A stretch of DNA of 62,574 bases from Candidatus Uhrbacteria bacterium (GTDB taxonomy: Bacteria > Patescibacteriota > Patescibacteriia > 2-12-FULL-60-25), in assembly GCA_020854265.1 (NCBI GenBank), contig JADZFU010000005.1, positions 1-62,574 on the forward strand. The letters run 5' to 3'. Positions 7,594 to 16,604 of this stretch are shown piece by piece. The position numbers were made by a program, and so were the translations under genes. The number at the start of each line of letters is the position of its first letter. Position 1 is the stretch's first letter. The notes under the pieces were generated by a model, which saw only the letters and a program-made list of their open reading frames with translations, had not been told where the DNA came from and made no database searches.

Positions 7594-9012
7594 TTAGCGG
7601 GTGTAGGCGAGCGGATTGACGCGCTTGTTATTGATATAGACTTCGTAGTGCAAGTGCGTACCCGTGGAACGGCCGGTGGTACCGACCATAGCGATGACTT
7701 GTCCGCGTTTTACCTTGTCTCCTGCCTTCACGAACATTTTTGAGGCGTGGGCATAGCGTGTTTTGGTGCCGCCGCCATGGGTGATTACGATTTGGAGACC
7801 GTAGCCGCCTGAGTTCCAGCCGGCGGTTTCAACCGTACCGTCTTCGGAGGCATAGATTGGGTCGGTATAGTCGCCATCGAGGTCGACTCCGGTATGCTTC
7901 CAGCCATAATACTGGTTGATTACGCGCTGTTTGGTAGGCCAGAGCAGCTTGGATTTGTTGGCTGCCTCGGTTTCTTTGACGTCTTCCGGTTTGGCACGGT
8001 TATCATTTTTTCCAGCGAGTTCTTGGTAGATATCGGTTGCCTTGTTGGCGATACGACTGATCGGTACATCCGGACGAGTTGCCACAGGTTGGCGGCTTAC
8101 GATGGGTGCCGTGGCCGGAGGCGTGCCTCCCGGAACGGTGATCTCTTCTCCGATGCGCAAAGTTCCTTCAGAGGTCAGCTTGTTGAATGCCAAAATACTT
8201 TCTTCGCTTGAGCCGTATTTGGCGGCAATGCGCGAGATGGTATCACCTTTTTGAACGGTATGAAGAACGCCTGAAACCGCTGGAATACGGAGGGTTGTGC
8301 CAGGTCGGATCGTGGAGCGGGCCGTTAAATTGTTGGCCCAGAGAACGGTACCGATGTTTACGCCAAACTTATGGGCGATGGTGCTGATAGTATCGCCTGA
8401 TTCAACCGTATAGGTTTCGGTTTGAGTACGTTCGACCGCAACTTGTCCCGGGATACCAGGTTGCTCGGCGCCCGGAATGGCCGTGATCGAGCCTGGGATA
8501 TGTACGCCGGTAATTGGCAGATCAGCATCCTCGTCATAGTCGAAATCGATGCTTGGGACGGCGGTAAGGACGTCGGAACCGAGATAATGGGCGTCCTTCA
8601 CAAAGACTTCCGGACGGATGTCTTCTTGGACCATGGCCTGCTGACCGTCAGTTACCAAGGCGTATAGCAAGCTGCGCTGGCCGGCATCGAGAGCGGTTGC
8701 GTTTTTGGTTTGGAGCTGGGTACCAACGGCGACCAAGCCGATAACAGCGACCACCATGTGGAAGACGTAACGATTGGTAAAGAAAACAAAGGCGAAGCCA
8801 CGAGCCGAGAGCATTAAGCGGCCAAAGCGCAAACGGAGCATTAAAAACGCCCGATAAATCGGTAAAATCAGGTAATTTACGAGGATTTTTGAAATTCGGC
8901 TAAACAAGGGCGCAACCGGTTTTGACCAACGGCCAAGCGCTTTCCACAAACCAGAAAGACCGCGCAAGAATGCGAGGGCAAATCGGACAAAAATGGAAGT
9001 AATACTAGCCAT
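7594..9012 (-). CDS. LysM-M23 peptidoglycan endopeptidase, membrane-anchored
   Basis: 472 residues. The basic N-terminus carries hydrophobic stretches around residues 45-60 and 85-100 (HMVVAVIGLVAVG) that anchor it in the membrane. Two LysM domains follow (VESGDTISTIAHKFGV and VQKGDTISRIAAKYGS), then a linker and a C-terminal M23 (LytM) domain with zinc-site motifs HTGVDLDG and GTHLHYEV. LysM binds peptidoglycan glycan and M23 cuts peptide cross-links, so this is a cell-wall remodelling enzyme or, if the sites are weak, an amidase activator. It has its own promoter and palindrome upstream and shares the bidirectional terminator with the cyclase unit. Confidence 0.93.
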   Translation of the reverse strand: MASITSIFVRFALAFLRGLSGLWKALGRWSKPVAPLFSRISKILVNYLILPIYRAFLMLRLRFGRLMLSARGFAFVFFTNRYVFHMVVAVIGLVAVGTQLQTKNATALDAGQRSLLYALVTDGQQAMVQEDIRPEVFVKDAHYLGSDVLTAVPSIDFDYDEDADLPITGVHIPGSITAIPGAEQPGIPGQVAVERTQTETYTVESGDTISTIAHKFGVNIGTVLWANNLTARSTIRPGTTLRIPAVSGVLHTVQKGDTISRIAAKYGSSEESILAFNKLTSEGTLRIGEEITVPGGTPPATAPIVSRQPVATRPDVPISRIANKATDIYQELAGKNDNRAKPEDVKETEAANKSKLLWPTKQRVINQYYGWKHTGVDLDGDYTDPIYASEDGTVETAGWNSGGYGLQIVITHGGGTKTRYAHASKMFVKAGDKVKRGQVIAMVGTTGRSTGTHLHYEVYINNKRVNPLAYTR

Positions 9013-9026
9013 GTTTTCTGGTAAAT

Positions 9027-9099
9027 TTTCGCTTAGTTAAGCGAAATAGTTTCTATTCCAGAGCTTAGGTACTTTAGCAAAAAATCGGGGAAAAGTCAA
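9027..9099 (-). promoter_or_regulatory. Promoter and palindrome of the M23 peptidase gene
   Basis: On the minus strand TTGACT (9099-9094), a 17-bp spacer and TAAAGT (9076-9071). Downstream in the leader is a perfect 9-bp palindrome TTTCGCTTA-GT-TAAGCGAAA (9027-9046), close to the ATG at 9012. It could be an operator or an mRNA hairpin. Confidence 0.55.
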
Positions 9100-9138
9100 T
9101 CAATGGGAAGTTCATTTCCTCTTGTCCGCAAGAGAGTG

Positions 9139-10659
9139 TCAAGTCCATCCGTCAAGACGGTAGGTGAGGGCTTCGGCGATGTGTTCGGCCGATATTTTTT
9201 CATCTTCGGAGAGATCGGCAATGGTACGGGCAACTTTTACGATCCGGAAATAGGATCGGGCAGAGAGTTTGTATCGATCAACAGCATTTCGGAGTAATGC
9301 CCTGCCCTCGGAGCGGATGTCTATCATGGTTCGGACAAGCTCGCTCGACATTTCCGAGTTGGTTGAGAGTTTGAGCGCTGCAAGGCGTTGGGTTTGTCGG
9401 TCACGAGCCGTTTGGACTCGTTGTCTGACCTGGGCGCTCGACTCATTGGCGTGGGGGTCGGCCAGCTCATTGGTGGATACTTTTGGAACTTCCAAAAACA
9501 GATCTATACGGTCGAGTAACGGACCGCTTAACCGTTTTCGATATTTGGCCATTTGTATTGGTGAGCAAATACAGGTGCGGTCGGGGTCGGTGGCATATCC
9601 GCAAGGGCAAGGATTCATGGCACCAACCAGGCTGAAACGCGCCGGAAAGGTTACGGTTCCGCCGACGCGGCTTACCGTGACGGTCCCGTCTTCGAGCGGC
9701 TGGCGAAGCGACTCGAGTACATGTCTTGGAAACTCGAGGAATTCATCAAGAAACAGTACGCCGCGATGGGCGAGCGAGATTTCTCCTGGTTTGGGAATGG
9801 TCCCGCCCCCAACGAGAGACACGGAGCTTGCGCTGTGATGGGGAGACCTGAATGGTCTTTGGGTTACGACGCCATCAGGCGAGAGCAGGCCGGCAACAGA
9901 GTGGATACGAGTTGCTTCGAGTGCTTCGCTGGTTGTGAGATGGGGAAGGATTCCCGGGAAGGCGCGGGCGAGTAAGGTTTTTCCGGAGCCGGGCGGTCCT
10001 TGCATGAGTAAGTTGTGACCGCCGGCTGCTGCGATCTCTAGAGCCCGTCTTGCTTGATTTTGTCCGCGTATTCCGGCGAGGTCCGGGTATGACCAAGTTT
10101 GGTTTTCGTTGTTTCCGATTGTGCGGAATGGGAAAACCGGAAGTTTTTCTGTGTCTTGTAGATGCCTTATGACGGAGGCGAGATTTTGACCGGCAAATAC
10201 CGTTAATCCTTCAACCAAGCCTGCCTCCGGAGCGTTTGCCTCAGGCACGATAATGGATGAAAAACCATCCAGTTTAGCCTGCATGGCAATGGAAAGCATG
10301 CCATGGACCGGCCGAAGCGAGCCGTCCAAACCCAGTTCGCCTACAAAAATTGTATTATGGCAGGCTGATTGAGGTATTGCCCCAGACTCGGTTAAAACAG
10401 CGAGAGCTATTGGAAGATCAAACGGTGTTCCGGATTTTTTAACATCGGCTGGAGCCAGATTTACGGTTACTCGGTGCCGCGGGAACTCTTCACCGGTGTG
10501 TTTGATGGCGCTTTTTACCCGCTCGCGCGCTTCTTGGACGGCGGTATCTGGTAAGCCGACGACGGAAAACGCCGATAAGCCGGCAGAAATATCTGCCTCA
10601 ACATCGATCCAGACTGCATCAAGTCCAATGACGGTAGCGGTTTTTAAATGTGAAGCCAT
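9139..10659 (-). CDS. comM: YifB/ComM-family Mg-chelatase-like AAA+ ATPase
   Basis: 506 residues, the usual full length. The N-terminal ChlI-like domain (residues ~1-180) starts TATVIGLDAVWIDVEAD. A Mg-chelatase-type AAA+ core follows with Walker A MQGPPGSGKTLLARA and Walker B LFLDEF, then the C-terminal ChlI domain. In other bacteria ComM/YifB promotes integration of incoming DNA during natural transformation, acting as a hexameric branch-migration helicase. It is the last gene of a dksA-like/lspA/comM operon, 2 nt after lspA. All key motifs are intact. Confidence 0.95.
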   Translation of the reverse strand: MASHLKTATVIGLDAVWIDVEADISAGLSAFSVVGLPDTAVQEARERVKSAIKHTGEEFPRHRVTVNLAPADVKKSGTPFDLPIALAVLTESGAIPQSACHNTIFVGELGLDGSLRPVHGMLSIAMQAKLDGFSSIIVPEANAPEAGLVEGLTVFAGQNLASVIRHLQDTEKLPVFPFRTIGNNENQTWSYPDLAGIRGQNQARRALEIAAAGGHNLLMQGPPGSGKTLLARAFPGILPHLTTSEALEATRIHSVAGLLSPDGVVTQRPFRSPHHSASSVSLVGGGTIPKPGEISLAHRGVLFLDEFLEFPRHVLESLRQPLEDGTVTVSRVGGTVTFPARFSLVGAMNPCPCGYATDPDRTCICSPIQMAKYRKRLSGPLLDRIDLFLEVPKVSTNELADPHANESSAQVRQRVQTARDRQTQRLAALKLSTNSEMSSELVRTMIDIRSEGRALLRNAVDRYKLSARSYFRIVKVARTIADLSEDEKISAEHIAEALTYRLDGWT

Positions 10660-10661
10660 TC

Positions 10662-11108
10662 CTACCCCGTTCCACTTTTTTTGCGTTGTGTCAAGAGTAT
10701 ATAGCCGATCAATCCCAATAAAATAGCTCCATCGGCAAGATTTACCGCCGATCGTCCAAATAAAAGCAGCCAGTCATGCACATAACCAAATACCAAGCGG
10801 TCAGTTAAATTACCGAGAACACCGCCGATGAATATGCCGAGGAGGGGTGCGGTCATTATCGGAGTTTGCGCGGATAGTTTCCAAAGGGTGTACATGGCCC
10901 AGGCGAGAGCAGCGACTGCGATTATTACCGTAAGCCAGAGCGGGAGCGGGATATTGAAACTGATTCCGTAATTTTTATGGGCAATAATGAAGCTGCCCGG
11001 ATCAGTTTCGCCCCAGGCGAAGAAAACCGCTTTTGTCCACGCATCCATAACGAAAACAACAGCACTCAAAAGGAGTGCTGTTGAAATATGACGAAACCTG
11101 ACACCCAT
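10662..11108 (-). CDS. lspA: Lipoprotein signal peptidase (signal peptidase II)
   Basis: 148 residues with four membrane segments. The two catalytic aspartates of family A8 are in GNLTDR and NLADG, as expected. It cleaves prolipoprotein signal peptides before the lipid-modified cysteine; substrates in this window would include the lipobox proteins at 19.7, 24.8, 25.6 and 54.3 kb. The ATG overlaps the stop of the upstream dksA-like gene by one base (TAATG), which implies translational coupling. Confidence 0.95.
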   Translation of the reverse strand: MGVRFRHISTALLLSAVVFVMDAWTKAVFFAWGETDPGSFIIAHKNYGISFNIPLPLWLTVIIAVAALAWAMYTLWKLSAQTPIMTAPLLGIFIGGVLGNLTDRLVFGYVHDWLLLFGRSAVNLADGAILLGLIGYILLTQRKKSGTG

Positions 11109-11497
11109 TAGAGCTCTTGGGTGAGGGTCTTTTTGGCCTCCACCGAGGTGAGGGATGTTGGACGGGCTTCGAGACGGCGAATATCGATAGGCTTGCCAGT
11201 GTATTTGCAGATGCCGTATGTACCGTCTTCCATGGCTTTGAGAGCTTTATTTACATCGCCAAGTTCTTTTTGGAGACGCTCTTCGATAGCTACCAAATCG
11301 GCCATTTCGGAGATTTCTGATGCATTATCGTCATCAGAAGATCCGCCGCTTTCGATTTTGTTGTAGTCGACAGCAAATTTCCCGGTTTTGTCTTTATTGC
11401 CGAGATGTTCGAGCTCTTCGGTAAGGCGTTTTTTGTCCGAAAGTAAGCGATTTTTGAAGTATTCCAGCTGCTCCTGGGTAAGGGGACTGTTCGACAT
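11108..11497 (-). CDS. DksA/TraR-family protein with degenerate zinc finger
   Basis: 129 residues. The N-terminal half is coiled-coil and acidic; the C-terminus has the DksA signature (DGTYGICKYTGKPI...RRLEARP). Only one of the four zinc-binding cysteines remains (GICKYTG; the second pair reads SVEAKKT), so metal is probably not bound. Family members bind the RNA polymerase secondary channel and tune transcription during starvation; cysteine-poor versions exist. The gene heads the operon with lspA and comM and lies downstream of an RNA-like region on the same strand. Confidence 0.85.
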   Translation of the reverse strand: MSNSPLTQEQLEYFKNRLLSDKKRLTEELEHLGNKDKTGKFAVDYNKIESGGSSDDDNASEISEMADLVAIEERLQKELGDVNKALKAMEDGTYGICKYTGKPIDIRRLEARPTSLTSVEAKKTLTQEL

Positions 11498-11549
11498 ATG
11501 CCCACAGATTAGCTTTTTTTAATGAAAATTGGAAGAGATATGAAAAAAT

Positions 11550-12045
11550 CAGGAAATTTAAAAGGGCCGCAGGAGCGCCCGTATTGCGAGAAGCATATAT
11601 GTGGCGGTGCGGCCCTTGGGCCTTAACGCGCGGTCTGGTCCGTGCAGGATGCACGGGGTTGACACGGCTGTGTGTTGAGGTCCGAAGACGACTTCTTCTA
11701 CCCTGCCCTGGCAAGAGCCCCTGAATCCCGAAGGATTCGAAAAATTGAGGAGTGCCGAAAGGTACTTTGGATTTTATTTTTGTTTTCCATGTGCCGCGTA
11801 GCGGCTAACTGGGCGGAGTGGAAGAATGGAATCGACTTCCGTACGAGACGGGAGTCGGTCTTGTAAGTCGTTTTAAGGTGCGAAGGATCGAATGGGCGGT
11901 GAAGCCCTTGGTCGGCCGCGTGAAGCGGTCCCGTGAAAAGAAGGTGCTCGGCTGAGCTCAGCGGTCGCATTTAGCGATGATGAGGGCCGTAAAAAGAACG
12001 GAGAAAAGGGAAAAGGTGCGAGACTCGATGAGAGTCACTATTAGT
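11550..12045 (-). ncRNA. Candidate large structured RNA, identity unknown
   Basis: About 490 nt without a convincing gene but full of perfect hairpins: GACTC/GAGTC near 12025, CGACT..CCGT/ACGG..AGTCG near 11835-11857, GCCGC/GCGGC near 11795, GAATCC-CGAA-GGATTC near 11723-11738, and AAGGGCCGCA (11562-11571) with TGCGGCCCTT. On the minus strand an extended -10 TGCTATACT (about 12051-12043) precedes it, and the last stem is followed by a T-rich tract, so minus-strand transcription is preferred. Some loops (GAAA, GTGA) would be GNRA loops only on the plus strand. I could not match it to RNase P RNA, tmRNA, SRP RNA or 6S RNA. It could also be the long leader of the dksA-like operon. Confidence 0.5.
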
Positions 12046-12051
12046 ATAGCA

Positions 12052-12178
12052 TGAATATTGAATAACAAGTATTAAATAGCAAAAAATGTAAAAAGTGCTT
12101 TAAATAACTTATTTTTATTGGTTGCTTTAATTGTTTTTTGAATTTCAATTGCCGTATAACCTGTGGATTGTTTGTGGA
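12052..12178. other. A+T-rich spacer, nothing recognised
   Basis: A strongly A+T-rich stretch between the structured RNA region and the end of the membrane-protein gene at 12179. It probably holds the -35 region for the minus-strand RNA promoter; no gene or clear terminator is seen. Confidence 0.5.
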
Positions 12179-13330
12179 TTATTCAAAACAGACAGCGATT
12201 TTGTTGTTTATTGTTCCGATCTGTAAGGCTCGAAGTTGTTCGGCGGAAACTTTCCAGCCGATATCGGTCAGGGTGGTAGAGAGAGCCCGACTGCTCAAGC
12301 GTATCCAAGGGCCTTGTACCCCGCAGTTCTCAGCCGGCTGAATATCCCATGTTCCGGTTGTTGAAGAGATTTGTAGTTCGTTGGCAGAAAGGCGCAAGGA
12401 TTCATTTCGATCGTTTTTTCGTTCACCGAAAAGGGAGGTGCTGGTTGAGGCGCTGGGGGTGAAACGTTCGATGGAAATCGTTCCATCTGGCAAGGTGAAT
12501 GCTTTGCGCTCGGTCACTGAAAAGATTCCTAAAACGGCAGCCGCTTGGTTTTCGGAGAGCGGATGCGAAAACTCGAATCGACGCCGGGCAAAGCCTTTCC
12601 CATTCAGCCATACTTCATAGCGGGAGATATCGGGGAGATTGCGAAGCTTGGGTAAATCTCCAAGGCTTGAGGCCAAAGCGATTTCCGGCTGTGTAGCCGC
12701 TTTGCGGCTGTCTGCAGAAAACCCGGTGCTTAAGTCAGCTGACGAAGCGCGCGATGTGCCAGGCATGTTCCAAGCCATATCGGAGACGAGCTGTTTTCCG
12801 TTCCAACGCAAATGGATTTTTTCGCCATTCGACCAGCGCATGGCCGGTGCGCGCTCGAGTCCCCGCCAAGACAAGGCTTCGGAATAGGTGAGTTTTTCTT
12901 CTTCGAATACGAGACCCGTCTCGCCAAGATACGCTGATAGGCCGGCGGTTTGTCGGGTTTCACCATCCGGCACGAGCCAACGCGGTCCAATGATAAACGC
13001 GCGCATTTGACCGTCTTCATTGGCTAAACCATATACCAGCGGCCATGTGCTTTTTATCGAAAGCGTGCGTTTCCATGTATCGGGCAAGGCGTTTAATACA
13101 TTTGGCGGAAAGATTTGCTGGGCCGCCTCCGAGGAGATGACTCCTAAAAAGAATGTGCCTCGCGGCAGAGGGAGCGGACGCGATAGGGCAAGCCAAAGCA
13201 AAAAGGCGAGCGTGCCCGTCAGGATCAAGGCGAGCAGGGACCACATCAACCATGAACCGAAAAAGGCCGGACGACGGCCTTCAGCCAGAATGATCTGGCT
13301 TTCTCGGTTCAGGATGATTTCGGTAGACAT
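12179..13330 (-). CDS. Hypothetical single-pass membrane protein, 383 aa
   Basis: One hydrophobic segment at residues ~29-49 (SLLALILTGTLAFLLWLAL) after a short cytoplasmic N-terminus; the remaining ~330 residues should lie outside the membrane. No catalytic motif is recognised. The start abuts the pnp stop directly (0 bp), so it is the last gene of the rpsO-NYN-pnp operon. The sequence is even in composition, with two cysteines near the C-terminus. Confidence 0.65.
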   Translation of the reverse strand: MSTEIILNRESQIILAEGRRPAFFGSWLMWSLLALILTGTLAFLLWLALSRPLPLPRGTFFLGVISSEAAQQIFPPNVLNALPDTWKRTLSIKSTWPLVYGLANEDGQMRAFIIGPRWLVPDGETRQTAGLSAYLGETGLVFEEEKLTYSEALSWRGLERAPAMRWSNGEKIHLRWNGKQLVSDMAWNMPGTSRASSADLSTGFSADSRKAATQPEIALASSLGDLPKLRNLPDISRYEVWLNGKGFARRRFEFSHPLSENQAAAVLGIFSVTERKAFTLPDGTISIERFTPSASTSTSLFGERKNDRNESLRLSANELQISSTTGTWDIQPAENCGVQGPWIRLSSRALSTTLTDIGWKVSAEQLRALQIGTINNKIAVCFE

Positions 13331-15556
13331 TTAGTGGTCGCGGTTGCCGCGGAATGGGCGGCCGCCATGGCTCGGTTTGTCGCCGCGCAGAGGCTTGGTG
13401 TCGCGTTCGGACGGTTTGTAGTCTTCGGCGAGGCGTTTCATCGAGAGGTTGATACGGCCCTGACCGTCGATTTCGTAGACGACGACTTTAACTTTGTCGC
13501 CGATATTCACGACGTCTTCAACTTGTTCGGTCCGGCCTTGGGCCAATTCAGAAATGTGTACCAGCCCATCAACCTTGGGGAGAATGTTTACAAAGGCGCC
13601 AAACGGCATAATACGAACAACTTGGCCTTCGAATACTTCGCCCACCTCGACTTCGCGCGTCAGGGACTGGATCCATTTCACTGCCTTGTCCATGGACTCG
13701 GCATTGTTGGATGTCACCATTACCAAGCCGCTATCTTCGATATCGATTTCCACCTTGTGCGCATCAATGATTTCGTTGATGACCTTGCCGCCCGGACCAA
13801 TAACATCGCGGATTTTCTCCGGATTGATCATGAAGGAGACAATGCGCGGTGCGTATTTGGACATTTCGGCACGCGGAGCCGGAATTGCTTTTTTGATTTC
13901 ATCCAAAATCTGCAGGCGGGCTTTTTTGGCCTGTTCAAGCGTTTCGGTGACGACATTCCACGGTAATCCGGAGGTTTTTGTATCCAGCTGGATGGCAGTA
14001 ATGCCGTTTTTTGTACCGGCAATCTTGAAATCCATGCCGCCGTTTCCGTCTTCCAAGTCCTGCAAATCGGTAATGACTTGGTAGCGTCCGGCTTTTTCAT
14101 CGGATGCCAAGCCCATAGCAATGCCGGCAACGGGTTCAGAGATAGGAACGCCAGCGTCCATCAAGGCGAGGGTCGAACCGCAAGTTGCGCCCATGGATGA
14201 AGACCCGTTGGAGCCGAGAACTTCGGATACCACGCGGATTGTGTAAGGGAAGGTTTCTTTGGGAGGAAGAACCGGCATGAGCGCGCGCTCGGCCAATGCT
14301 CCGTGGCCGATTTCACGACGGCCCGGACCGCGTCCGCCGCCTTTGGTTTCGCCTACGGCATAGCCCGGGACATTATAGTGATGGAAGTAGCGTTTCGTCC
14401 CTTGGAATTCCATGGTATCGAGCTCCTGCTCCATGCCCGGAGAGCCGAGAGTTGCGGCCGACAATACTTGAGTTGCGCCACGTTCAAATAAACCGGAGCC
14501 ATGTGCGCGCGGCAAAAGGCCGACCATGGTTCCGAGCGGACGGATCTCATCGAGCGCACGGCCATCGGCACGGCGTTTTTCATCCAGAATCATCTTGGTT
14601 ACTTCGCTATCAACGAATTCGTCCAAGATCGATTCAGCTTTTTTTCGATCATCTTTCGAGATGCCAAGCGATTCCAAGTTTTCTTCCAGTTCCCGCTTCA
14701 AGCGGTTTACACCGGCTTTGCGGTCGGCCTTGGTTTTGAGCTGTTCGGAGAAGAGGACGCCGCGTTTTGTCTCCAAAAAACTCCAGGCTTTTTGACGGAT
14801 ATCTTCAATTGCAGCACGTTTTGCGGCCTCTTCATCATTTTTCGGCTTCATTGGATCGCTCTTGGTTTTTCCGACGGCTTTTACGACTTGATTGATCAAA
14901 TCGATGACGGGTTTGAGATTTTGATGAGCGAGCTGCATGGCCTCAAGCATGTCGGACTCGGTCATTTGCTTGGCTCCAGCCTCGACCATGATGGTTTTGT
15001 CCGAAGTGCCGGAAACGACCAGATCCAGATCACCGGAATTGGTTTCGTCATAGCTCGGCATCACAATGAATTTTCCGTCTTTTTTGCCGATGCGAATAGC
15101 GGCGACCGGACCGTTCCACGGAATGTCGGAAATAGCGAGCGCACAGGCCGTGCCGATCAAAGCCGGGACATCAGCATCATTGTCTGAATCAAGCGAAAAG
15201 ACCGTGGTAGTTACGGCTACTTCGTTTTTGAAGTGTTCCGGAAATAATGGACGCACGGCGCGATCTACCAAGCGTCCGGAGAGGATGGCTTCGTCGGTTG
15301 GGCGTCCCTCGCGTTTTACAAAGCGCGAGCCTTTGATACGGCCGGCGGCATACATGCGCTCCTCATAGTCGACCATGAGCGGGAAGTGGTCGTAGTCTTC
15401 TTTGTATTCGCCCATGACAGCCGTGCAGAGCACGACGGTTTCACCGTAGCGGACCGTGCAGGCTCCATTGGCCTGTTGGGCCAATTGTCCGGTACCGATG
15501 GTGAGTTTGCGTCCTGCCCAATCAATCGAGAACTCTTTTTGTGGTGAAATAGCCAT
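13331..15556 (-). CDS. pnp: Polynucleotide phosphorylase
   Basis: 741 residues from the ATG at 15556 (MAISPQKEFSI); an upstream in-frame GTG at 15580 would add eight residues that do not look like the family. Order: two RNase PH domains separated by a helical linker, a KH domain (ending ~80 residues before the tail, with GPGGKVINEI) and an S1 domain (EVFEGQVVRIMPFGAFV), then a basic tail. It degrades RNA 3' to 5' with phosphate. The rpsO-pnp neighbourhood is classic, here with an NYN nuclease gene between them. Confidence 0.97.
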   Translation of the reverse strand: MAISPQKEFSIDWAGRKLTIGTGQLAQQANGACTVRYGETVVLCTAVMGEYKEDYDHFPLMVDYEERMYAAGRIKGSRFVKREGRPTDEAILSGRLVDRAVRPLFPEHFKNEVAVTTTVFSLDSDNDADVPALIGTACALAISDIPWNGPVAAIRIGKKDGKFIVMPSYDETNSGDLDLVVSGTSDKTIMVEAGAKQMTESDMLEAMQLAHQNLKPVIDLINQVVKAVGKTKSDPMKPKNDEEAAKRAAIEDIRQKAWSFLETKRGVLFSEQLKTKADRKAGVNRLKRELEENLESLGISKDDRKKAESILDEFVDSEVTKMILDEKRRADGRALDEIRPLGTMVGLLPRAHGSGLFERGATQVLSAATLGSPGMEQELDTMEFQGTKRYFHHYNVPGYAVGETKGGGRGPGRREIGHGALAERALMPVLPPKETFPYTIRVVSEVLGSNGSSSMGATCGSTLALMDAGVPISEPVAGIAMGLASDEKAGRYQVITDLQDLEDGNGGMDFKIAGTKNGITAIQLDTKTSGLPWNVVTETLEQAKKARLQILDEIKKAIPAPRAEMSKYAPRIVSFMINPEKIRDVIGPGGKVINEIIDAHKVEIDIEDSGLVMVTSNNAESMDKAVKWIQSLTREVEVGEVFEGQVVRIMPFGAFVNILPKVDGLVHISELAQGRTEQVEDVVNIGDKVKVVVYEIDGQGRINLSMKRLAEDYKPSERDTKPLRGDKPSHGGRPFRGNRDH

Positions 15557-15633
15557 AAAATAAGGATTTTTTAGCCTCACCCGAAGACGAAAGCGGCTTG
15601 GCCGATCAGCGTCTGCGGGCGAGATGACTAGAT

Positions 15634-16227
15634 TTAGTAGGTAATTCGGATATTGCGCAAGCCTGCAGGCTTTTCATTGTCCGAAGCTTTGCTTTTGGAG
15701 GTTTTGCTGCGGCTCGCCGGCTTTCGAGCCATGATCAAAAAACGCTCCGGTTCGGCAGAGAGATCCAAAAGGGCATCAGCGACTTCTTTGAGCTGGGCAT
15801 TGGTTGATTCGGAGAAAGAGGCGACTTCGCAGATCACGCCTTGAGCTTTTAGGTAATGGACCAACGGAACAAAATCCCCGTCGCCGGTGGCAAGGACAAT
15901 GACATCCACCTTGGAAGCGATGGCAATCGCATCAACCGCCATGGCAACATCGAAATCGGCTTTTTTTGCACCGCTTGAAAACTCTTGGACATCTTTAATT
16001 TTTAATTCGATACCGTTTTGGAGCAGAGCTTCGAAGAAGGCGGTCTCCTCACCGGTTTTTGATTTTGCGACGTAGGCGATGGCACGCGAGAGCATGCGGG
16101 CTCCGACTACGCCTTCAACCAAAGAAGGGAAATTTACTTTTGCATTAAAAATATTTTTTGCACTGTGATACATGTTTTGCGTATCGATAAAAACAGCGAC
16201 GCGCTGGTCCGGACGTTGAATCATCAT
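15634..16227 (-). CDS. NYN-domain protein (LabA/DUF88 PIN-like)
   Basis: 197 residues. The PIN-like NYN signature is clear: FIDTQNMY near the N-terminus, KADFDVAMAVDAI and ATGDGDFVPLV with the acidic residues expected for metal binding. A basic Lys/Ser-rich tail follows. NYN domains are putative RNases in RNA turnover; sitting between rpsO and pnp supports a role in RNA processing. Two consecutive Met codons open the gene (16227 or 16224). Confidence 0.85.
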   Translation of the reverse strand: MMIQRPDQRVAVFIDTQNMYHSAKNIFNAKVNFPSLVEGVVGARMLSRAIAYVAKSKTGEETAFFEALLQNGIELKIKDVQEFSSGAKKADFDVAMAVDAIAIASKVDVIVLATGDGDFVPLVHYLKAQGVICEVASFSESTNAQLKEVADALLDLSAEPERFLIMARKPASRSKTSKSKASDNEKPAGLRNIRITY

Positions 16228-16311
16228 AAAACGTAAGTGTAGAAGAGAAGCGTCAAAAAACCAACAAAGACGCTATCAAAATGAATGAGTAGATACAGTA
16301 TACATCCAAAT

Positions 16312-16336
16312 AAAAACCCCCGCAAATGCGGGGGAA
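16312..16336 (-). terminator. Terminator after rpsO
   Basis: CCCCCGC (16317-16323), loop AAAT, GCGGGGG (16328-16334); on the minus strand the stem is followed by TTTTTA. It lies between rpsO and the NYN gene, so pnp expression needs read-through or another promoter. Confidence 0.85.
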
Positions 16337-16343
16337 TTTATTT

Positions 16344-16604
16344 TTAGATTTTGAGCTTACCCATCAAATCGTCGTAGGCTTTGGCGTCTTCGCGTTTGAG
16401 GTACTTCATCAAGCGGCGGCGTTCGCCAACTTTTTTAATGAGACCGCGGCGCGAGGAAAAATCTTTTTTGTGGCCTTTCAAGTGTTCCGAAAGGTCTTTG
16501 ATTTCTTCCGTGAGGATGGCGATCTGGACTTGCGGGGAGCCCGTATCGGTCGCATGTGTTTTGAATTTTTCAATAATGCGTTTCTTTTTGTCCTGCGGCA
16601 ACAT
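16344..16604 (-). CDS. rpsO: 30S ribosomal protein S15
   Basis: 86 residues, normal length. Conserved S15 features include THATDTGSPQVQIAILTEEI, the LSEHLKGHKKDFSSRRGL segment that contacts 16S rRNA, and RRRLMKYL. It is first in the rpsO-NYN-pnp order. Its leader (16605-16720) can form G/C-rich hairpins and may carry S15 autoregulation, as in other bacteria. Confidence 0.98.
   Translation of the reverse strand: MLPQDKKKRIIEKFKTHATDTGSPQVQIAILTEEIKDLSEHLKGHKKDFSSRRGLIKKVGERRRLMKYLKREDAKAYDDLMGKLKI

Noticed and set aside
11698-11970. 90-codon minus-strand frame in the RNA-like region
   Set aside because: It crosses several perfect hairpins and has random-looking composition; RNA structure explains the region better.
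11550-12045. RNase P RNA or tmRNA
   Set aside because: The conserved RNase P blocks and the tmRNA ends with an encoded CCA and tag frame could not be found on either strand by eye; left as unknown.
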